64,000 bases of DNA from DASSUW01 sp963830725 (GCA_963830725.1 CAWHNO010000016.1:186001-250000); one strand, 5' to 3'. Positions 1 to 8,893 are shown, numbered from the stretch's first letter. The notes: generated from the letters alone by a model not told the origin. Numbers and translations: made by a program.

Positions 1-1063
1 CCCCGAGCCGCGTGCGGCCGAGCGGGATGCGGCGCTCGAGGCTGACCGGGATGCCGTAACTGTCGAGCACCTGGCCGAGCACGGTCGCCTCCGCCGCCCC
101 GCCGCGCACGAGCACCGCGATGTCCTCCGCCAACACGCCGGAGCCGGTCAGCTCGAGGATCTCGGCGGCGACCAGCTCGGCCTCGGCGCGTTCGCCGCCC
201 GCCTCGAGCAGCCGCACCGCGCCGTTCGGCGCCCGCCGGCCGGCGCCGGGCTCGAACAGGCCACGCTCGAGGTGGTGCAGGGCCTCGCGGGCGTCCGGCG
301 CGTAGTGCTCGGACAGGTCGGCCAGCAGCTCGTGCCGCTCGGCGAGCGGCTTGAGCAGCTCGACCGTCCCGGCGCGGTCGGCGAACGCCGCGCGGCCGGG
401 CTCGTACGCGAGCGCCACACAGACGTCGGCGTGGCGGGCGAGCGTCTCCACTGCGTCGCGCTGGAGCGGCGTCAGGTCGTCGAACCCGTACAGGAAGACC
501 GGACGGCCGCCCCACGCGGCCGGGCGCTCGCGCAGCGCGTCGAGCGCCGAGCGTGCCAGGCCCTCGGCGTCGACCACGCCGAGCTGCTCCAGTCGCCGGT
601 GGTAGGCGGAGAAGAGCGCGGCGAGCTCGCCGGCGTGGGCCGGGGCGTCGTCCCAGGCGCGCACGGCCTGCGTGAAGCGGGCCGGGCCGACGAGCGAGCG
701 GCCGAGCTCCGCGAACAGCTCCCCGGCGGCGCCCGCGAACCCGGGCGCGGCCGCCGACCGGGCGAGCACCTCGAGCCGCGTGCCGGCCACGGCGGCCCGG
801 ACCACCCGCTCGCGCGCGACCCGGCCGAGCGCGCGGCCCGGCACACCGGTCGCCTCCGCGATCCCGCGCACGAGCCAGTTGAAGGTCACCACCTCGGCGC
901 CCAGCACGATGCCCTCGGCGGCCAGCTCGCGCTGGTAGTGCTGCACGTCGGCGAGCGTCGGGACGACGAGCACCGGATCGCGCGGCAGCGCGGCGCGGAA
1001 GCGGTCGAGCACCGCGCCGGCCTTGGCGGCGTTGGCGGGTCCGGTGATCAGCGTGAGCGGCAT
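1..1063 (-). CDS. AddB/RecB-like helicase-nuclease subunit (partial)
   Basis: The gene runs off the left edge, so only about the first 354 residues are present. The ATG at 1063 opens with an NTPase-like loop, ITGPANAAKAG, which resembles the GPxGSGKT Walker A motif but lacks the usual GKT/S. That is typical of the non-ATP-hydrolysing AddB/RexB type of partner in double-strand-break processing. Further in are helicase-like segments such as FLYGFDDLTPLQRDAVETL and EDIAVLVRGG. The C-terminal nuclease domain would lie outside the window. It is divergent from the small gene at 1278 across a gap holding paired direct repeats. The family assignment rests on remembered similarity of the N-terminal half, so the exact subunit name is uncertain. 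Confidence 0.6.
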   Translation of the reverse strand, partial: MPLTLITGPANAAKAGAVLDRFRAALPRDPVLVVPTLADVQHYQRELAAEGIVLGAEVVTFNWLVRGIAEATGVPGRALGRVARERVVRAAVAGTRLEVLARSAAAPGFAGAAGELFAELGRSLVGPARFTQAVRAWDDAPAHAGELAALFSAYHRRLEQLGVVDAEGLARSALDALRERPAAWGGRPVFLYGFDDLTPLQRDAVETLARHADVCVALAYEPGRAAFADRAGTVELLKPLAERHELLADLSEHYAPDAREALHHLERGLFEPGAGRRAPNGAVRLLEAGGERAEAELVAAEILELTGSGVLAEDIAVLVRGGAAEATVLGQVLDSYGIPVSLERRIPLGRTRLG

Positions 1064-1124
1064 CGCGGCCCCACAGGGTCGCGCGCGCGCCAGACGTCTC
1101 ACATCCACCACACCGCGGGCAGCG

Positions 1125-1171
1125 GATGATTCGGTTTCGCCCTCCGCGACCGGCGATGATTCGGTTTCGCC
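1125..1171. repeat. Pair of 17-bp direct repeats in a divergent promoter gap
   Basis: GATGATTCGGTTTCGCC occurs exactly at 1125-1141 and again at 1155-1171, a 30-bp period or about three helical turns. The second copy also sits inside a short inverted repeat (CCGGCGA at its left, TCGCCGG at its right). The pair lies between the divergent starts of the AddB-like gene and the gene at 1278. The spacing suggests a protein binding cooperatively on one face of the helix, but no regulator is identified. Confidence 0.5.
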
Positions 1172-1277
1172 GGAAAGCCCACCCGCGGACCTTCGCGCGA
1201 CGTTAGATTAGTGGCTCAAGTTACGAGCCTGGACGCCGTTACTCAGGATGAGGAATCACGCACGGGAGCACCGAGAG

Positions 1278-1589
1278 ATGCCGCACCTGCACCTGCCCAC
1301 CGATCACACGGACGCCGACCTCGTCCTCGCCGCCAACCTGGCCGAGATCGTCGGCAGCGACGATCTGTACGTGGCCTGGACCTACGACAGCGGGCCCGGC
1401 GCGATCCCGGAGGTCGAGGCCGAGCTGCGGGAGCCGCACGCGCGCGGCGGGTTCTTCGGCGCCGTCGCCGCAGGGATCGGCGCCTTCTGGCGGGCTCTCA
1501 TCGGCAGGCCGGCGGACGACGCGGCCGAGCCCGACGGCGCGACCGATCCGGCGCGCCGTCCGGCCGAGCGTCCGTACGCTGACTCGTAG
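1278..1589 (+). CDS. Small conserved-looking protein of unknown function
   Basis: About 103 residues. The codons show the strong third-position G/C bias of its neighbours, which supports a real gene. The N-terminal half (for example DADLVLAANLAEIVGSDDLY) looks like a compact globular fold. A hydrophobic stretch around FFGAVAAGIGAFWRALIG could be amphipathic or membrane-associated, and the tail is charged and low-complexity. I do not recognise the family. An in-frame ATG at 1248 would add ten residues. I prefer 1278 because purine-rich GAGAG lies just before it, though neither start has a strong ribosome site. A nested-palindrome element begins directly after its stop codon. Confidence 0.55.
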   Translation: MPHLHLPTDHTDADLVLAANLAEIVGSDDLYVAWTYDSGPGAIPEVEAELREPHARGGFFGAVAAGIGAFWRALIGRPADDAAEPDGATDPARRPAERPYADS

Positions 1590-1785
1590 CACCGTCAACT
1601 GCGGCATTGAGGGGAGCGGGATCGTCCGGGACTCCGGCCATCGTCCTGGCTGGGTAGGCATGCCCACCTAGGCAGGACACTGTCCTGGCCAGGGGTCACA
1701 TAGCGGCCCCTATCCAGGACGACGGCCGAATTCTCGCCGGCCGCCGGCTAGCCAGCCGCCTTACCCAGCGCCGTTGACGTTCGCC
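1590..1785. repeat. Nested-palindrome intergenic element, copy 1
   Basis: It fills the gap between two convergent stop codons. The left end reads CGTCAACTGCGGCATTGAGG and the right end, on the opposite strand, reads GCGAACGTCAACGGCGC followed by TGGGTAAGG, so the ends are inverted. Inside are two tandem imperfect hairpins, at 1644-1677 (arms starting TCCTGG/CAGGA, loop around GGCATGCC) and 1681-1720 (TGTCCTGG/CCAGGACGA). The first hairpin resembles the inner hairpin of copy 2 at 9721. Confidence 0.75.
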
Positions 1786-1795
1786 GGCGCGCTGA

Positions 1796-4015
1796 TCACG
1801 CCGCCTGGGCGGCGTCGTCCTCGCCACCGGGCTGCTCCTCGCCCTCGGGCGGCTTGGCGCCCTCGCGCGCCCACGGCTCGTCGAACTCGACGCGCCACTT
1901 GCCGTCCTCGGTCTGCATCAGCGCCAGCTTCGCGCGGAACGAGCGGCCCGAGCGCCCCTTGAACCCCGTCACAGGCTTCTCGGTGCGCCCGCGCGAGATC
2001 AGCTCGCGCGCCGCGGTCGCCGGCAGGTTCTTGCCGGCCTTGGACTTCCAGATCACGAACCCGCAGCCGGGGTCCTCGCGCGACCAGCAGGAGAAGCCCT
2101 TGCGGTTCTCGACGATGTCGCGCCCGCAGACCGGGCACGGCCCAAGGTTGGCGCGCGGGATGCGCACCTCCTTGAGCTTGGCGTCGAGCTCCCCGACCGT
2201 CTCGCGGGCGAACTCCGCGATGTCGTGCATGAAGCGCTCGCGCGACTCCTCGCCCTCCTCGATCCGGCCCAGCCGGTGCTCCCAGTCGCCGGTCATCGAC
2301 GGCGAGGTCAGCGCGTGCTCGCCGAGGAACCGGATGACGTTGGTGCCCTTCTCGGTCGCCACCAGGGAGCGGCCCTCGCGCTCGACGTAGCCGACGTCGA
2401 TCAGCCGCTCGATGATCGCGGCGCGTGTGGCAGGCGTGCCGATGCCGGAGTCCTTCATCGCCTCGCGCAGCTCGTCGTCCTCGACGAGCTTGCCCGCGGT
2501 CTCCATCGCTCCGAGCAGCGACGCGTCCGAGTAGCGCCGCGGCGGCTTGGTGACCTTCTCGAGCGCCTCGACCTCGAGCGTCCGCACGGCCTCGCCCTGG
2601 GAGAGCTTCGGCAGCTGCTGATCCCCGCCGTCGTCCTCGTCCGCCGGCGCGCCGTCGGAGAGGCCCTCGCCGTAGACGCCGCGCCAGCCGGGCACCACGA
2701 GCACGCGCCCGCGAGTGCGGAAGACGTGCTCGGCCACCGTCGTCTCCAGGCGCGTGTTCTCGAACACGGCGTCGGGATGGAAGACGGCCAGGAAGCGGCG
2801 GACGACCATGTCGTAGACGCGGCGGTCGTCATCGCTCATCTTGTCGACCCGGTGCTCGGCCTTGGTCGGGATGATCGCGTGGTGGTCGGTGACCTTGGCG
2901 TCGTTGACCACGCGCCCGAGCGGCAGCAGGTCGAGCCCGGTCACGTACTCCGCCGCGCTCGAGTACTCGCGCCGGCGGCCGACCAGCGCGGCGGTCGGCT
3001 TGAGCTCGCCGATCATGTCGCCCGGCAGGAAGCGCGAGTTGGTGCGCGGGTACGTCAGGGCCTTGTGGTCCTCGTAGAGGCGCTGCGCGGCCGCCAGCGT
3101 GCGGCGCGCGGAGAAGCCGAAGCGCGTGTTGGCCTCGCGCTGGAGTGAGGTCAGGTCGTACAGGAGCGGCGCGCGCTCCTTCTTGGTCGAGGTCTCGTGC
3201 TTGGTGATCTCGCCGGGCTGGCCCTGGACGGCGGCGACGATCGCCTCGGCCTCGGCAGCGGTCTTCAGCCGCGGCTCGGAGCCCGCGTGGTGGCGGCCGT
3301 GGTAGCGCCGGCCGCTGTCGCCGTCGCTCGGCTCGAACGTGGCGTCGACCAGCCAGTACGGCTCGGGCACGAAGACCCGGATCTCCTCCTCCCGGCGGGC
3401 GAGGATCGCGAGGGTCGGTGTCTGTACGCGGCCCAGAGTCACCGCGCCGTCGAACGACGAGCGCAACCGGATGGTGGCCGCCCGGGTGGCGTTCATGCCG
3501 ACGATCCAGTCCGCTTCAGAGCGCGAGCGGGCGGCCTGCTCGAGCCGGGCGTAGTCCTGCGCCGGGTGCAGGGCGTGGAACGCCTCCTTGATCGCGGCGC
3601 CCGTCATCGAGGACAGCCACAGCCGCTCGACCGGCTTCCTCGCGTTCGCCTTCTCGTACGTCCAGGCGAAGATCAGCTCACCCTCGCGGCCGGCGTCGCA
3701 GGCGTTGATGACGACGTCGACATCGTCGCGCCGCAGCTGCTTGGAGATCACCGTGAACTGCTTGCGCGAGCGCTCGTCGCGCACGACGAGCTTGAACTCG
3801 TCGGGCACGATCGGCAGGTCGGCCATCCGCCACTTCTTGAACTTGGAGTCGTACTCGTCCGGCTCCGCGAGCTGGACGAGGTGCCCGACCGCCCAGGTGA
3901 CGATGTGCTCGTCGGACTCGAGGAAACCCTCGTGCTTCTGGAACGCGCCCGGCAGCGACCGCGTCAGATCGCGGCCGACGGACGGCTTCTCGGCGATGAC
4001 CAGTGTCTTGCCCAC
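1796..4015 (-). CDS. topB: DNA topoisomerase III (type IA)
   Basis: A 739-residue type IA topoisomerase that relaxes or decatenates DNA through single-strand passage. The N-terminal Toprim domain begins with VIAEKPSVGRDL, the hallmark of TopB rather than TopA, and carries the acidic DAGREGE motif near residue 107. The active-site tyrosine is in TYPRTNSR near residue 322. The C-terminus has a topoisomerase zinc-finger segment (CPVCGRDIVEN, then the CGFVIW region) and a repeat-like tail. The GTG at 4015 is chosen because VGKTLVIAEKPS is where the family begins; the frame stays open 25 codons further without homology. It follows the MarP-like gene by 64 bases on the same strand and may be co-transcribed with it. 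Confidence 0.93.
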   Translation of the reverse strand: MGKTLVIAEKPSVGRDLTRSLPGAFQKHEGFLESDEHIVTWAVGHLVQLAEPDEYDSKFKKWRMADLPIVPDEFKLVVRDERSRKQFTVISKQLRRDDVDVVINACDAGREGELIFAWTYEKANARKPVERLWLSSMTGAAIKEAFHALHPAQDYARLEQAARSRSEADWIVGMNATRAATIRLRSSFDGAVTLGRVQTPTLAILARREEEIRVFVPEPYWLVDATFEPSDGDSGRRYHGRHHAGSEPRLKTAAEAEAIVAAVQGQPGEITKHETSTKKERAPLLYDLTSLQREANTRFGFSARRTLAAAQRLYEDHKALTYPRTNSRFLPGDMIGELKPTAALVGRRREYSSAAEYVTGLDLLPLGRVVNDAKVTDHHAIIPTKAEHRVDKMSDDDRRVYDMVVRRFLAVFHPDAVFENTRLETTVAEHVFRTRGRVLVVPGWRGVYGEGLSDGAPADEDDGGDQQLPKLSQGEAVRTLEVEALEKVTKPPRRYSDASLLGAMETAGKLVEDDELREAMKDSGIGTPATRAAIIERLIDVGYVEREGRSLVATEKGTNVIRFLGEHALTSPSMTGDWEHRLGRIEEGEESRERFMHDIAEFARETVGELDAKLKEVRIPRANLGPCPVCGRDIVENRKGFSCWSREDPGCGFVIWKSKAGKNLPATAARELISRGRTEKPVTGFKGRSGRSFRAKLALMQTEDGKWRVEFDEPWAREGAKPPEGEEQPGGEDDAAQAA

Positions 4016-4079
4016 AGTCGCCGAGGGTAGCTGAGTACCGCCATCCGCAAGTACGCACACGTACTTCCGGACGGCGGTA

Positions 4080-5219
4080 CTAGCCGCCACAAGGCCCGGT
4101 GTCGACCGGGCCGGACGCGCCTGCGAGCGCGTCGCGCACGATCGCGTTCGGCACCCCGTAGCCGCCGCGCGGGCCGCTGGTGGTGGCGGCGAAGATCGTG
4201 GTCACCACGCGTCCTGCCCCGTCGACCATCGGGCCGCCGGAGTTGCCGGAACGGACAGCGCCGCGCAGCGAGACGATCGACCGCCGGACCGGCCCGCGCC
4301 CGTAGGCGTCCTGGCTGACCACCTCGCGCGTCTCGCCGAGGCGGCCGGCGCGCACGTCGTAGGGCCCGTTGAGCGGGAAGCCGAGGATCGCCGCCGACGC
4401 GCCGCGCTCGGGATCGCGCGCCAGATCCAGTGACGGCGCCTCGAGGCCCTCCACGCTCAGGATGGCCAGGTCGTTGCGCGGGTCGAAGGCGATCGCCTGG
4501 GCGTCGAGGCCGGGCTCGTTGCCGCGCGCCAGCACGCGCGTGTCGTCCTGGCCGGCGACCACGTGGGCGTTGGTGACCACCACGCCCGGCGCGGCCACCC
4601 AGCCGGAGCCCTCGACGCCGACGCCGCAGGCCGTGCCGAGGATCTTGACCACGCTGTCGCGCGCTGCGGCGACCTGCCGGTCGCGCGCGATCGCCGCGCG
4701 CGGGGCCGGCACGCGCGCCTCGGGCCCGTCGATGCGCGGGAACGGGTCGAGCGCGCGCAGCGTGTTGAGCAGCGGCCCGGTCGGCGGCAGCACCGCGTTG
4801 AGCTGCCGCAGGATCGCCGAGCGCTGCACGTCGCGCCGGATGTCCGGCCCCGCCTGCAGCGCGACGGCGCCGAGCACCCAGGCGATCAGCAGCCCGACGC
4901 AGGCGGTCAGCGCCGCTCCCAGCGCCCCGTCGACCGCCGCGAAGGCGGGCGAGGAGAACCTCGCGCGCAGCCGCGCCCCCACCCCCTCGAAGCTCGCGGC
5001 CAGGACACCGCCGGCCACGAGCGCCCCGACCAGCGCGAACGCCGGCGCCCACTGCGACTCGCTGCCGCCCTCCAGCACCAGCGGCGCCAGCCGCGTGCCC
5101 AGCCAGGCGCCGGCGGCGAAGCCGACGAGCGCGAGCACCCCTGCCAGGAACCCCTGCGCCCAGCCGAACAGCGCGAGCAGCACGACCGCGCCGAGGATGA
5201 CCCAGTCGATGCCGGTCAC
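4080..5219 (-). CDS. MarP-like membrane serine protease (CvpA + trypsin-like)
   Basis: A 379-residue protein with an N-terminal CvpA-like domain of about four membrane segments (residues 1-130) and a C-terminal chymotrypsin-fold protease. Catalytic residues are visible: His in TNAHVVAG, Asp in DPRNDLAIL and Ser in RSGNSGGPMVD. This is the MarP/Rv3671c architecture, a membrane-anchored extracytoplasmic protease needed for acid and oxidative stress survival in mycobacteria. Two cysteines (GTACGVGV and the C-terminal TGPCGG) could form a disulfide, as in MarP. The ATG at 5219 starts directly before the first membrane helix. It lies upstream of topB on the same strand and is divergent from the penicillin-binding protein. 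Confidence 0.9.
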   Translation of the reverse strand: MTGIDWVILGAVVLLALFGWAQGFLAGVLALVGFAAGAWLGTRLAPLVLEGGSESQWAPAFALVGALVAGGVLAASFEGVGARLRARFSSPAFAAVDGALGAALTACVGLLIAWVLGAVALQAGPDIRRDVQRSAILRQLNAVLPPTGPLLNTLRALDPFPRIDGPEARVPAPRAAIARDRQVAAARDSVVKILGTACGVGVEGSGWVAAPGVVVTNAHVVAGQDDTRVLARGNEPGLDAQAIAFDPRNDLAILSVEGLEAPSLDLARDPERGASAAILGFPLNGPYDVRAGRLGETREVVSQDAYGRGPVRRSIVSLRGAVRSGNSGGPMVDGAGRVVTTIFAATTSGPRGGYGVPNAIVRDALAGASGPVDTGPCGG

Positions 5220-5306
5220 GACCCGGCGGTGGTCCTGGAAGCGACCATCGGTCGTTCGAGCGTACCCGCCGGGTCCTCCCGCCCTCGTACCCTTGGACGA
5301 GCGCGC

Positions 5307-7022
5307 ATGGTCGTGTCCCTCCCCACGTCCTCGCCCTCACGGGCACGGCGCTTGCGCCGGCTCCTACCGCTGCTCGTGCTCGCGGGCGGCGCCTTCGCGG
5401 GCGGAGTGATCACGGGCGCGCGCCACGAGCCGACCGAGCGCCGCCTCGCCGCACGGTTCGCGGATGCCTGGGAGCGCGAGGAGTACGCGGAGATGTACGC
5501 GATGCTGACGACCCGGGCGCGAGCCGAGACGTCGTTGAGGGCCTTCGCGCGCGCCTACCGCCGCGCGAACGTGACCGCGACCACGACGCGGCTGACCGCG
5601 GACCGGCCGCACGACCCGGTCGACGACGTGGTCGTCGTGCCGATGAGGGCCACCACTCGGATCTTCAGCGACGTCGAAGCCCCGGTCTCGCTGCCGCTGG
5701 CCGAGGACGTGGGTGGGGAGCCCGCGATCGAGTGGGCGCCGCACCTGGTCTTCCCCGGCCTGCGGGTGGGCGAGGAGCTCAACCGCGAGATGCGCATGCC
5801 CGCGCGCGCGGCGATCCGGGCGCGCGACGGCACCAAGATCGCCTACGGCGAGGATCGCCTGTCCGACCTCGACCCGCTGGCCTCCGAGATCGCCGGCCGG
5901 GTCGGGCCCGCGCCGCCCGAGCGGGTGGACGAGCTGGCGGCGCGCGGAGTGCCGGAGGGGGCGCCCGTCGGGCTCACCGGCCTCGAGCGCGAATTCGACG
6001 TCGAGCTCGCCGGCACGCCGGGCGGCGTCCTGCTGGCCGGCCGGCGGGTGCTGGCCACCGCCGAGCCGAAGCCCGGGCGCAGCGTGCGCACCACGATCGA
6101 TCCCAAGATCCAGCGTGCCGCCGTGCAGGCGCTCGCCGGGCGCTACGGCGGGATCGCTGCGGTGCGGCCGCGCACCGGCGAGGTGCTCGCGCTCGCCGGC
6201 CTCGCGTTCTCGGCGCCGCAGCCGCCGGGGTCGGTGTTCAAGATCGTCACGTTGACGGGTGCGCTCGAGGCGCACTCGGTCCGCCGCAACGAGAGCTTCC
6301 CCGTCCAGACGTCGGCAGCGCTCGAGGGCGTCGAGCTCGAGAACGCCAACGGGGAGTCGTGCGGGGGGTCGCTGATCGAGTCGTTCGCCCACTCCTGCAA
6401 TTCCGTCTTCGCCCCGATGGGCGCCGAGCTCGGGGCCGAGAAGCTCGTCGCGACGGCCGAGCGCTTCGGCTTCAACAAGGATCCGGGGCTGCGGGGCGCG
6501 GCGCGCTCGACGATCCCACCGGCGGACGAGATCGGCGACGACCTCGCGGTCGGCTCGACGGCGATCGGCCAGGGGAAGGTCCTGACCACGCCCCTGCAGA
6601 TGGCGCTGATCGCCGGCGCGATCGGCGAGGACGGCCGGCTCGTGAGGCCGACGCTGCGCCGCGGCGAGGAAACCGAGGCGTCGCAGGTGACGCGGCCCGG
6701 CATCGCCCGCTACGTCGGCCGCGCGATGCGTGCGGTGGTGGCGGGCGGCACCGGCGTGGGCGCGAAGGTGCCCGGCGTGGTCGTGGCGGGCAAGACCGGC
6801 ACCGCAGAGCTGCGCTCGACGGTCAGCGAGGACCCCGAGCCGGTCGAGCCCGGCCAGCCGGCGCCCGCGGAGGATCCGACCGACACCGACGCCTGGTTCG
6901 CCGCCTACGCCCCCGCCGGCAACCCGCGAATCGCGGTCTCGGTCCTGCTGATCGCCCAGGGCGCGGGCGGCGAGGTCGCGGCGCCGGTCGCCGCCCAGGT
7001 CATCGACGCCGCCGTCGGTTAG
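5307..7022 (+). CDS. Penicillin-binding protein, class B transpeptidase
   Basis: A 571-residue membrane-anchored transpeptidase that cross-links peptidoglycan outside the membrane. After a single N-terminal membrane segment (LLPLLVLAGGAFAGGVITG) comes an NTF2-like domain (about residues 45-140, FADAWEREEYAEMYAML), then a dimerisation region with RAAIRARDGTKIA. The transpeptidase domain has all three signatures: SVFK near 309, SCN near 363 and KTG near 494. The NTF2-like (MecA-N) domain is common in actinobacterial PbpA-type proteins. The ATG at 5307 is the first start giving a basic N-terminus before the membrane helix. The last four bases overlap the convergent lipoprotein gene. Confidence 0.92.
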   Translation: MVVSLPTSSPSRARRLRRLLPLLVLAGGAFAGGVITGARHEPTERRLAARFADAWEREEYAEMYAMLTTRARAETSLRAFARAYRRANVTATTTRLTADRPHDPVDDVVVVPMRATTRIFSDVEAPVSLPLAEDVGGEPAIEWAPHLVFPGLRVGEELNREMRMPARAAIRARDGTKIAYGEDRLSDLDPLASEIAGRVGPAPPERVDELAARGVPEGAPVGLTGLEREFDVELAGTPGGVLLAGRRVLATAEPKPGRSVRTTIDPKIQRAAVQALAGRYGGIAAVRPRTGEVLALAGLAFSAPQPPGSVFKIVTLTGALEAHSVRRNESFPVQTSAALEGVELENANGESCGGSLIESFAHSCNSVFAPMGAELGAEKLVATAERFGFNKDPGLRGAARSTIPPADEIGDDLAVGSTAIGQGKVLTTPLQMALIAGAIGEDGRLVRPTLRRGEETEASQVTRPGIARYVGRAMRAVVAGGTGVGAKVPGVVVAGKTGTAELRSTVSEDPEPVEPGQPAPAEDPTDTDAWFAAYAPAGNPRIAVSVLLIAQGAGGEVAAPVAAQVIDAAVG

Positions 7023-7579
7023 ACGTCGAGGTCGTAGACGCCTTCCTGGCTGTCGCCGCCGTTGGAGAACCTCAGCTCCAGCGGACGGTTCTGGAAGGAC
7101 TCGTTGCGGATCTTGAAGAGCAGCAGCATGCCCTGGACCGGCCCCTGCCCGGCGCCCGAGCTGGGCAGCGGGAGCACCGTCCCGGGCGGGACGTCGACGG
7201 CCTCGAACGCCCACGGGTTGATGTCCGTATCGAGCGGGATCGGCCGGTAGATGTTGTCCTGGGTGTCGTGGATCTCCCAGATCGAGGCGGCAGGCCGCGT
7301 CTCGGTCTTGGAGACGTTCTGGATCCACACCCAGACACCGAAGTAGATCTCATCCTCCGTCGGCGGAGGGCTGTTCTCCGGCAGGCCGACGAAATACTCG
7401 CTGTCCTCGACGTCTTCCGGGTTCATGTAGCGCGACATCTCGATCTGGTACTTCAGGCCGTTGATGTCGAGGTAGATGCCCTCCGTCTCTGCCACCGTGA
7501 CCACCTCGTCGCCCCCACAGCCGGCGGCCACGACCGTCACGAGCAGGGTGGACAGGGCGATGCGGAGCAGGCGCGCCAT
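7019..7579 (-). CDS. Predicted lipoprotein
   Basis: A 186-residue secreted protein. The signal peptide LLRIALSTLLVTVVAAGC ends in a lipobox (VAAGC), so Lgt would lipidate Cys20. The mature part (from about residue 38, YQIEMSRYMNPEDVEDSEYF) looks like a beta-rich domain related to the DUF4352-type extracellular fold. Motifs supporting this are GVWVWIQNVSKTE and the late LLLFKIRNESFQNRPLEL. The function is unknown. It is convergent with the penicillin-binding protein, overlapping by four bases, and sits 12 bases downstream of the SRPBCC gene on the same strand. Confidence 0.8.
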   Translation of the reverse strand: MARLLRIALSTLLVTVVAAGCGGDEVVTVAETEGIYLDINGLKYQIEMSRYMNPEDVEDSEYFVGLPENSPPPTEDEIYFGVWVWIQNVSKTETRPAASIWEIHDTQDNIYRPIPLDTDINPWAFEAVDVPPGTVLPLPSSGAGQGPVQGMLLLFKIRNESFQNRPLELRFSNGGDSQEGVYDLDV

Positions 7580-7591
7580 CGCGGCCGGAGT

Positions 7592-8089
7592 CTAGACGCC
7601 GCCCACCGTCGCACGCGCCCCGCGATCCTCGTCCTCCTCGAGGATCGCCTGGAGCCGGCTCATCGCCTTCCGGACCTTGCGCTTGAACCAGCCGCGCTGG
7701 CCGCTCAGGGTCTCGACGAGGCGGTCGGTCGGGAACACGGGCTCGGACTCGATCATGTACTCGACCTCCGTGCCGCCGCCGGGCGCGAGATCGAGCGTCC
7801 AGATCCCGGTGGTCTGGATCCGGTTGAACTTGCCGCCGCGGCCGACGGCGACGATGCGGTGCGGCGGCTCGACGACGGAGAACGTCATGTCCGACCACGA
7901 GAAGCGCTGGAACGGCGTGCGCAGCTTGAAGCGCGCGCCGGCGCCCTGCCCGACCGAATCGATCCTCGTGAGCCGGAACTGCTCGAGGTAGTGGTCGCTG
8001 AACTCCGGGTGGTTCGCGATGTCCGCCAGGTAGGCGAAGACCTCCTCGCGCGGCCGGCCGATCTTGACGCTGACGCTCACGGGGTCCAC
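7592..8089 (-). CDS. SRPBCC-fold ligand-binding protein
   Basis: A 165-residue protein of the START/Bet v1-like (polyketide cyclase/dehydrase) superfamily. It begins VSVKIGRPREEVFAYLADI, where family members have a strand followed by the first helix at the mouth of the pocket. It continues with HPEFSDHYLEQFRLT and the central strand pair FSWSDMTFSVVEPPHRIVAV. The C-terminal helix (LVETLSGQRGWFKRKVRKA) would close the cavity, followed by a short acidic tail. The ligand cannot be predicted. It probably shares a transcript with the downstream lipoprotein. The ATG at 8089 fits the family N-terminus exactly. Confidence 0.85.
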   Translation of the reverse strand: MDPVSVSVKIGRPREEVFAYLADIANHPEFSDHYLEQFRLTRIDSVGQGAGARFKLRTPFQRFSWSDMTFSVVEPPHRIVAVGRGGKFNRIQTTGIWTLDLAPGGGTEVEYMIESEPVFPTDRLVETLSGQRGWFKRKVRKAMSRLQAILEEDEDRGARATVGGV

Positions 8090-8107
8090 GGCGGCCGCAA
8101 GGATACG

Positions 8108-8368
8108 TCAGGCGACGCGCGGCCGCGCTCGTACCGCGCGGTCCTGCTCCGGCGAGCGGACCGCCATGCTGCGTGCCGGCGGCTCGCGGTGCAGCGGGCG
8201 GCAGAGCTCGCAGACGAGCTTCTCGCCGTACATGTGGACGACCTCGCCCACAAGCGGGGTACGATGGCAGTGCACGCAACCGTGGCGGCGGGCGCTGAGG
8301 GCGACCACGCTGTGGCGGAGGAGCGAGATCTCCACCAGGGGGTTCCGGTGGCGCGTCAGCGCGAGCAT
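8108..8368 (-). CDS. Small CxxC zinc-ribbon-like protein
   Basis: An 86-residue protein starting at an ATG at 8368. It contains CVHCHRTPLVGEVVHMYGEK then CELCR, two CxxC pairs 20-odd residues apart, a plausible structural zinc site. The N-terminus is basic and hydrophobic and the C-terminus is arginine-rich, so nucleic acid or ribosome contact is conceivable. The function is unknown. It is divergent from the FHA gene at 8441 across a short gap. Choosing 8368 over the far longer upstream frame avoids 400 residues that are antisense to the FHA and ParA genes. Confidence 0.65.
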   Translation of the reverse strand: MLALTRHRNPLVEISLLRHSVVALSARRHGCVHCHRTPLVGEVVHMYGEKLVCELCRPLHREPPARSMAVRSPEQDRAVRARPRVA

Positions 8369-8440
8369 GGTTTGAACGTGATTCGTGCTGTGCACCGAGA
8401 GACCTCCATTGACCCGGTCCCTAAGATCGGAGGCGGAGCC

Positions 8441-8893
8441 ATGGAGGAGCGCATGACCGACGTCCAGAACACCGGAGCGCTGCCGTCCGCCGGGAGCGAT
8501 GAGCCGGCTCGTCGCGAACGCCCCTCCTGGGTCGAAGACGCACGCGCCGGGCTGGAGACTCCGGGGAAGTACCTCGCCTATGAGGAGAGCGGCCGCCACG
8601 TGGTCGTCACGCTGTCGCGCGAGTGGACGCGGATCGGCCGCTCGATGGCCGCCGACCTGCGGTTCGACGACGCCACGGTGTCGCGCCGTCATGCGCTGGT
8701 GGTCAACCAGGCCGAGGGCGTGCGCGTGCTCGACGACCGCTCGCTCAACGGTGTCTACGTCAACGGGCGGCGGGTGGAATGGAGCCCGCTGAGCGACGGC
8801 GACGAGGTGGCCATCGGCCGCCACACGCTGTACTTCCTGGACACCGAGGCGGTCGGGTCGCCGCCCCACGAGTCCGCGGTCACCGCCGAGTAG
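8441..8893 (+). CDS. FHA-domain phosphopeptide-binding protein
   Basis: A 150-residue protein. The forkhead-associated domain occupies about residues 50-135. The signature residues are present: TRIGRSMAADLRF, then TVSRRHA, then LDDRSLNGVYVNGRRV. These bind phosphothreonine on partners of Ser/Thr kinases. The first 45 residues look disordered. The GGAGG-like sequence 6-8 bases before the ATG at 8441 supports that start. A second ATG at 8453, with its own GGAGGAG just before, is a possible alternative. It lies 24 bases upstream of the ParA gene, so the two are probably one unit. Confidence 0.85.
   Translation: MEERMTDVQNTGALPSAGSDEPARRERPSWVEDARAGLETPGKYLAYEESGRHVVVTLSREWTRIGRSMAADLRFDDATVSRRHALVVNQAEGVRVLDDRSLNGVYVNGRRVEWSPLSDGDEVAIGRHTLYFLDTEAVGSPPHESAVTAE

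Noticed and set aside
5732..8893. A 1053-residue plus-strand open frame
   Set aside because: Apart from its last 150 residues (the FHA protein) it is antisense or out-of-frame to the penicillin-binding protein, lipoprotein and SRPBCC genes and is arginine-rich, which is typical of shadow frames in GC-rich DNA.
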